From positions 1 to 64,000 of the forward strand of contig JAMKCH010007164.1 in the NCBI GenBank assembly GCA_023653785.1: a stretch of DNA of 64,000 nucleotides. The letters run 5' to 3'. The notes beneath the pieces were generated by a model. The model ran no database searches and was not told the origin of the DNA. It saw nothing but the letters and a program-made list of their open reading frames with translations. Position 1 is the stretch's first letter. Each line of letters begins with the position of its first letter. This stretch comes from Ophioderma brevispina. Lineage: Eukaryota; Echinodermata; Ophiuroidea; Amphilepidida; Ophiodermatidae. Below, piece after piece: positions 57,781-64,000 of the stretch. Made by a program: the position numbers and the translations under genes.

Positions 57781-57865
57781 TATGACCCAACAAATTGGGT
57801 CAAAGGACCGCTGAGCAAACAACAAATCTGGTCAAAGGTCATTTCAGTTTGAGCAAGCAGCCAGG
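57770..57865. repeat. GGTCA-rich repeat fragment
   Basis: ATGACCTATGACCC, GGGTCAAAGGACC and GGTCAAAGGTCATTTCAGTT resemble the units at 9,230-10,300. Confidence 0.5.
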
Positions 57866-59659
57866 ACTGTATAATCTCGAAAGCCGGGTGACCGCCTATG
57901 AATAACACTAGACAAAGTGTTTTTCGTAAATGGCGCTATAACAAATGTCGGTATTATTATCATAGTTAATGAACCCCGTAAGAACAAAGTGAAGTTGAAC
58001 AACGCGGACAATACTTACTATTCTGGGTATAAGTTAGAGTCACAAAGTGCAACAAAGTTTCTATCAGGGTCTCTGAAGGCAAACCGCCGTCATAAATTTT
58101 ACAACTTGCAATATTGATTTACTTTAGAACTTTAGCTTGTGTTTGAAATTTTTCACTGAATTTGGCTTTGTTAATACGCTCATTCGCAAATCATCAGGCA
58201 CAATTATGCGTGACAGTGACACGCAAATGGATACTAACTTCTTCCCCCATATTTAGTATCCGAATAAATAAATCATGTTTCAGTTAAGTTTCGATCCTAC
58301 TTTTTAAAGAAGAAAAAAATCATATTAGTGTATTGTTAAAAGTCAGCTTACTGAGCTCTATTTTTTTGACTGACATAAATGTCACATACGTGTCAGTTGA
58401 ACGAATAACAAGTCGTCAAAGGGAATCCTCATAGAGGTTCAACTTTTACATCATGCTTGGGATTGACTAGGAAGAGCCATATATATATATGTGGTTGAAA
58501 TGAAGAATCACAAAGGCCTACACAAGAATTTGAGGAAAGGCCAGTAATTCACCTACCTTACAGTGACAGTCCTAATGGTTGTTTCTGCCAAGCATGAAAG
58601 CTTATGAAATTCTCCACTGCATGACGCTGGTTGAATTTTAGCTACTGCTAGTTAACTACTGCTCTTATGCGTATTGGTGACTTGAAGTCTGTAATGTCTG
58701 GCACCAATGTTGTTAGCTGTTATTGGCGTAGTATAACAGATTGCAGCTGCACGACCATTATTATTATTATTTTTATTAACATTTTGTTTTCATCATGCGT
58801 CACGGTCATTTACTACAGCCTACTATACTGGCGTATACTGGACGTTCGTCTGCTTCGTAGTATTACTGGCGTATACTACGAAGCAGACGAAAGTCCAGTA
58901 TTCAAAACGGTTGACCGCCATTACGGTCAATTTGGGTAACGCTTTTTAATGCAATACTCTAACAAAATGAGTACACAACTGTGGACAAATCCTACGGAGA
59001 AATAACATTATACCATTGAAATTGATATGGGAAACCATGAAATAGTGTGAATTTGTTTTAGACACTCATTCGCAGGTACTTGAAAATATAAACAATGAAA
59101 AACTCTGCTGGAATTTGACAGCATGATCGTGACTAAATTTGTCTTATATGGACGATGGAGAAAGCCAATTGATAAATTGAATATTTATAAACATATTTAA
59201 CACTTATTCTGTAGTCTACGGTAATAATTGGTCCTCACCTGTCTTAATAATTAAATTTCCTTATGAAAACCGCGCAAAAAATATCGTTCCTCGTACCACC
59301 AGTAGTGTCGTTCACCAAAGTTCGAACCCTTAAAAATTGACCCTTTGACGGTTTAATGCATCGTTGGCGTTCCTACTGCCTCTTTGCCATCATAAGCATA
59401 ATTTTTTTTTACTTGTTCTTTTACTTGCATTTTAACAACCTTATGGTTTGTATATTTCGATCCTATGTGGACGTATACACGCATATTTCGACAAAGGTTT
59501 AGAGCTTATAAATGCATTTCTGTTAGTATTTGAACATGTACCTACATGTTTTGCATGGCTATGCCTGGAAGATGTGCAGCACTTGCAATTAATATGTGGA
59601 AAATGATGGTCATTATTCAAGATGGTCGCAGTTTTCCCGCCAAAATTCATTTTGCATTC
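57866..59659. other. Mostly unassigned intergenic DNA
   Basis: No gene recognised. It contains the hairpin listed separately at 58,836-58,900. Confidence 0.45.
58836..58900. repeat. 28-bp hairpin, one mismatch
   Basis: Arms 58,836-58,863 and 58,873-58,900 are inverses apart from one base, with a 9-base loop (TACTGGCGT). TACTGGCGTATACT is also repeated directly just upstream. Confidence 0.92.
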
Positions 59660-61540
59660 TAGATCGTCTTCTTATTGTGTTCAAACACAGTCGTTCTCAA
59701 AATCCAGCCAGAGATGGGTACAACGTCTGGCTGCTTCACTGAATTGCGCAAGGTCCTTGTGTGTGCATTATTGTTGCTCCAACAGTGGGCAGACCAAGAG
59801 ATGTTCCATAGAGGTCTTCCACCTTTCGGATTAGCGGCAATCTTGCCGAGAATGGCAAAGTCCATTCCGAATTTCTGGAGACTTTCTAAATCTAAAGAAC
59901 GACATGCATGTTAGATATGTATGCATCAAAGTATGGGTCACACTTTGAATAGCACAAGTGCTTTGAGGTCGGGTATTAAATTGATCTGAATGACGAATAC
60001 TACGACTAAAACACCTTTTGTTATAGGTTATGCATGAGTGAGGTGAACGACCTCTATTGTCTGTGGGGCTGTTCCACAATCACAGCAAGTGTCTTGATCT
60101 GCTTCTAGGTCGCCCCACTTCTGCAAGGAAACTTTAGATCGGCCAGTTCTGAAATCTGTTGAGGCATCGCCATTCAGCCCATGAGGAGTCAGCTCCAGGT
60201 GGAAGATGCTCACCAGGTTCAATACCAATAGATGTTACTTGGTTGATAGCAAGCCTTTCTTTCCACAATGCGACTCTCTTATACTCCATAGAGACTGATT
60301 CAATAGCTTGGACTTTAAGAAATTCTCTCTGGATTTAAGGCGGTTGGCAGCAGGTCTCTGTCCAGATATAGGGTGCTTCACATTAGATACTTGGCAGCTA
60401 CGCTCTTGCATGCTTTTTTTTTTTTTTTTTTTTTGACCTCTATTGTCTGTGGGGCTGTTCCACAATCACAGCAAGTGTCTTGATCTGCTTCTAGGTCGCC
60501 CCACTTCTGCAAGGAAACTTTAGATCGGCCAGTTCTGAAATCTGTTGAGGCATCGCCATTCAGCCCATGAGGAGTCAGCTCCAGGTGGAAGATGCTCACC
60601 AGGTTCAATACCAATAGATGTTACTTGGTTGATTTCAGTTTCAGTTTCAGTTTAGTTTCAGTTTATTTTTTCCATTTACACATACACTGAAACTGAAACT
60701 TGGTTGATAGCAAGCCTTTCTTATACTCCTTAGAGACTGATTCAATAGCTTGGACTTTAAGAAATTCTCTCTGGATTTAAGGCGGTTGGCAGCAGGTCTC
60801 TGTCCAGATATAGGGTGCTTCACATTAGATACTTGGCAGCTACGCTCTTGCATGCTCGCTACACTACCACGGATGTTTGGTGGAGCAATTCCTGCTAGGA
60901 TGTGTAGTTCTCCGTTGGTGTTGGACGAAGACATCCTGTGATAAGCCGGCAGGAGGCATTTAATGCTGAATCAAGCTTCTTGGCATGGGTTGATCTTTCC
61001 CATACAGGGCAAGCATACTCTGCACATGAGTAGCACAGGGCAAGTGCAATCGATCTTAGGGTATGTGGGCGAGCACCCCATCTTGTGCCAGTGAGTTTAT
61101 TCAAGATATTATTGCGTGAACATACTTTACTCTTCGTCTTCTTTATATGGGTCTTATAAGAGAGAGTGCGGTCCAAGGTAACTCCTAGGTAGACAGGGTT
61201 ATCACAGTGCTCCAGGGGTGTACCAGACCAGGTTACATTAAGCTGACGTTTGGCTACACGGTTGCGTAGATGGAAAGCACACACCTGTGGCTTGGATGGA
61301 TTTGCACGTCGGTGGGTTTCCTCGTAGTAAGGAGTAAGTTCATCCAAAGCTTTGGAGAGTCTCTCTTCAACAACTCTGAAGTCTGCATCTTGTGCACTAA
61401 TTCCAAGATCGTCAGCATAGATAAAAACGACAGGTTCCTGCACCTTCCCTTGTGGTAGACCATTCATGAGCCTGTGCCATCGGCTCTTCTTTGCTTCTAA
61501 CTGAACAAAGAACATCCCTTTGATAAGCACTCTTGGATTA
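59660..61540 (-). mobile_element. Jockey-like LINE, minus strand, rearranged C-terminus
   Basis: The long frame 61,530-60,895 (211 codons) reads GLPQG (24-28), then VVFIYADDLGIS with YADD at 61,419-61,408, NPSKPQVCAFHLRNR, PVYLGVTLDRTLSYKTHIKK, RWGARPHTLRS, YSCAEYACPVWE and CLRPTPTENYTS, a reverse-transcriptase palm and thumb. Only about nine residues separate GLPQG from FIYADD where the family has about thirty, so part of the palm is deleted. Downstream the C-terminal region is present twice: 60,708-60,856 then 60,435-60,634, a run of about 20 A (complement, 60,415-60,434), then 60,247-60,412 and 60,048-60,246. The 3' end, with AAGAAGA, lies near 59,665. A 230-bp insertion of unknown type lies at about 59,815-60,046. 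Confidence 0.88.
60634..60706 (-). mobile_element. Very short LINE 3'-end insertion with 10-11 bp duplication
   Basis: ACTTGGTTGAT ends at about 60,634 and recurs at about 60,698-60,708. Between them the minus strand reads TTTCAGTTTCAGTG, a short body with AATAAA, then CTGAAA repeats. Hexamer plus simple-repeat tail suggests an extreme 5' truncation of a LINE. Confidence 0.7.
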
Positions 61541-61820
61541 GCTCAGTCAGGCGGTATATAGGTGAGTTCCAAAACTTAGGGAGTAGGGCCCTCTGTAATA
61601 AAGGATAAATGTCAAGATTTTTGTCAAGCTCAGTTTGATTTACATTCATAAACTAAGTAACATTACACACGAATCCACCGAAAAAATATACAATTTGATG
61701 TAAAAATTAAACAAAAAATAGAGGCATTTTATTTTTGCATTTTGGACATAACGAAGAAAACGGCGGATTTTTCGCCACGGCCTTCATTGGTCAAAAGCGC
61801 CCAATTTTGCACTCCTATGT

Positions 61821-62048
61821 TGACGTCAAAGTGATGACAAAAACATAGTGTTTACTCGAATGGTTATTGCTGACACTGTAATATTTATGGATTAATTAAG
61901 ATAATAATAAAATTAGAAAATAAGTTGTTACAGAATGACATATTTTGTTTAATTTCGTTGTATTTTAATATTATTAAGTTGGTCAAACCACGCGCTATGA
62001 TGGTGCACAACGACCCGTAAATTATGGATGGTCATCACTTTGACGTCA
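61821..62048. repeat. Inverted 18-bp repeats containing TGACGTCA
   Basis: TGACGTCAAAGTGATGAC at 61,821-61,838 is exactly inverted at 62,031-62,048. Each end holds the 8-bp palindrome TGACGTCA, the consensus cAMP-response element. Whether it is a transposon end or a regulatory pair is unknown. Confidence 0.75.
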
Positions 62049-62239
62049 CCATTTGCCTGCGAATTGTGGATTTGTGGAATCGTTTTCGAGTAAGCTATGG
62101 GAGGAAAAATTAAAGGGCCAAAATACTCAACAAGGTGGACAATTTTCAACTATTTTGATTGGAATGTAATCTACGTTAATTAAGCTTTCACCATCCTACC
62201 AATTTTCCAAATATTCAGAAGCATGACATATTTCCTTAA

Positions 62240-63400
62240 AGTGTCGTAAGTGATGATAGATAAACGGTCAAATCCTTCTCAAAACACATTCGTCGATGTG
62301 TTGGGTTAGGTTGAGTATTGGCTAGTTGTTGATTTTCCTGGCCGGAAACCTGCTTGTTCTGGTAGGGGTGTTCGTCTATCACAGGTTGCATTAGGTTGAG
62401 CAGGAGTCGTTCAAAGAGCTGTAGGTATGGCTGAGGAGTGATATTGGTCTATATCTCTTGGGATTAGATGGATCTTTCCCCGGGGCACTCCCATTTTGGA
62501 AGCCACGCCTATGTAAGGCTGGTAAGAACCCCCCACCCTTTTTCAGCATCGGGTGTCAACGCCAAGATCCATATTTTTTTTTAAATTTCACCCACAGCCC
62601 CCATATTGTTGTGAAATTTTACCACTGTCACCCAAAGCCCCCCCTTTTTTAGAGAAAATAGGAAAATTTTCACCCGAAAAACCTGATTTTGCAAAATTTG
62701 CAAATTGTCACTCTGAAAGCCCTATTTTTTGGGGCAATTTTGGCTGTCCTCTCACCCAAAGATCCCCTATTTTTTTCGTCCTCTGTCCCCCGAATCCCCA
62801 GGGTTTGGAAGCGCGAGCCTTACACCCATATCCATTTCATAGGTGAGTGCCCCCCCCCCCGATCTTTCCCAGGCTTTTAGGGAGTGCCATAACATGTTTT
62901 TTTCCTCCAGATCTTTGGGAACCTGTGGTAAATAAGGCAGCAATTTAAGCTAAGAGCCATTCCTCCGTTGCTTACTGGGCCGAAGTTTGTTTTCAGCTGC
63001 TCAAGTTTAGATATTATCAGGCCTACTGCTTTTCGTGGTTGAATTTTACAATGCCGGATCCAATTCCTCCATGTTGAAAGGGCGGGTGAAACCCTGGTCC
63101 CACTAAACATCTTACGGTCGATTTTTATCTTCTTGGGCTTCTTGCTGCTCTTGACATTTAAAAGCATTGGTGGGCACTTGATGTGTGTACCATTTGGCTG
63201 TTGTGGAGGTCTGTTGGATCCCCTCAAAGCTTTCGGATGTAGACCATGCTTTCTTGCTGTTATGGGTCAAATCGGTGGTTTCAATTAAAGTATGCAGGTT
63301 TTGATCTTTTCCTTGGAGATCCTCTCGAAACTTCCTCACCTTTAGCAATTGATTTAGCTGAGAAAGGATCAACTTCAACATTCTAGATCAAATTGTCAAC
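62240..63400 (-). mobile_element. Jockey-like LINE fragment, minus strand, split by an insertion
   Basis: The minus strand reads THNSKKAWST (about 63,265-63,235), then PRKAVGL, LNCCLIYHRFPKIWRK (about 62,950-62,905) and KPGKDPSNPKRYRPISLL. The last block is interrupted between 62,870 and 62,481 by a separate element but is continuous when the insertion and one target copy are ignored. FERLLLNLMQPVIDE and EQAGFRPGKS-like strings follow to about 62,310. This is the N-terminal and finger part of a reverse transcriptase, broken by frameshifts. Confidence 0.8.
62481..62860. mobile_element. Non-autonomous DNA element with 10-bp target duplication
   Basis: GATCTTTCCC flanks both sides (62,471-62,480; 62,861-62,870). 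The ends CGGGGCACTCCCA and GGTGAGTGCCCCCC are inverted-repeat-like. The interior is a series of degenerate units of the CACCCAAAGCCCCCTTTTTT kind. It splits a LINE. hAT (8 bp) or Mutator-like (9-11 bp) origin is possible. Confidence 0.85.
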
Positions 63401-64000
63401 TACAATCGGGAATGGGGGAGATCTTCATTTAGCAATTGATTATCAAGAAGTTATGCAAACAAATTGGCCTACATAGTTCCGGGGCACGCCTAGGTAGTGA
63501 TGGGTATACGTTCCTCGGCAGGTGAAAAAAAATACGGGGTCCATTTCGGTACACAGCTGAATAAAAATGGGGTCATCCAGTATGAAACTTAAAGAAGGGG
63601 CCCTGAGGTTAAAATCTGAAGTTAAAATAAGAAGTGCCTCTTTTCCAGTTTTCAAATGCCATGAAATGATATAATTGCTGCCATAATTTATAAAATTGTT
63701 AAAAATGTTCCCGGTAGGCCGCGAAAATTTTGAATTTGGGTGTTACTTTGTTATGTGGGATAATTTTAATGCAAACTTGTAAAAGGTGGATATAGCAGGA
63801 AAGAAAAAATGGGGTTATTGATATGTGAACATTTAAAAGTGGGTCATTGGGTATAAGCCTTGTAACTGGGTAGGACAGCACACAAAATGGGTCAAGCTTC
63901 TACGACGTCCCCAATTCCGCATCTCACCGACCTTGGACTGCAGTGGATTGGATATGTTCTGCACAAGATCTACTACAAAGCATCTTTGAGAAATGCTGTC
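63401..64000. other. Possible end of a related GGGGCAC-type element; no gene
   Basis: CCGGGGCACGCCTAGGTAGT at about 63,479 resembles the terminus at 62,481, and ACGGGGTCC and GGGGTCAT strings follow. The other end was not found before the window ends. Confidence 0.4.

Overview
The window is eukaryotic DNA from an animal. It is AT-rich, has almost no long open reading frames, carries splice sites, and is dense with transposable elements. Jockey-like retrotransposons with the FPRSQHRPSLI-type end to the endonuclease, CR1-like 3' ends, many foldback MITEs and AGGCCTA-rich spacers suggest a marine invertebrate, most likely an echinoderm or hemichordate. That taxonomic call is inference. Frequent single-base indels in repeat copies suggest either decayed elements or a poorly polished long-read assembly.

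One host gene is supported. It is an aldo-keto reductase on the minus strand between 25,224 and 10,976. Four exons (25,155-25,224; about 23,709-23,878; 22,298-22,399; 10,976-11,067) carry GT/AG borders. Phases agree at the exon 1/2 and 3/4 joins. Together they show the N-terminal strand, the full Asp-Tyr-Lys-His tetrad and the AIGVSNF signature. The 3' exons are not found, and the end of exon 2 has two compensating frameshifts. Intron 3 is over 11 kb and is packed with retrotransposons.

Layout: 1-700 is an ORF1-like RRM protein on the minus strand with one frameshift. 779-3,870 is a Jockey-like LINE, with a second copy at 15,303-18,450. 5,150-7,945 is a CR1-like LINE split by a MITE at 6,850-7,718. 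9,230-10,300 is a diverged GGTCA-rich repeat array. 11,170-14,950 is a CR1-like reverse-transcriptase fragment in two tandem copies. 18,561-19,938 and 25,318-26,525 are foldback elements. 22,560-23,000 is a Tc1/mariner transposase relic. 27,200-29,800 holds LINE ends, small hAT-like and palindromic MITEs, and a broken SWIM/YqaJ-type gene. 31,850-32,559 is a 5'-truncated LINE with target-site duplications. 33,760-34,151 is a tRNA-type SINE. 35,453-49,672 is a series of foldback elements, MITEs and hairpins. 53,121-54,886 is a pair of abutting foldback elements. 55,180-57,780, 59,660-61,540 and 62,240-63,400 are minus-strand LINE fragments, the last split by an insertion with a 10-bp target duplication.

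The elements are nested, and several insertions can be proved from the window itself by target duplications or by a readable empty site. I found no CRISPR array, operon, rRNA or convincing tRNA gene, and no new multi-gene system. The most unusual content is the diversity of near-completely palindromic elements, a MITE with a possible 5' coding exon and splice donor, and the repeat-swollen reductase gene.
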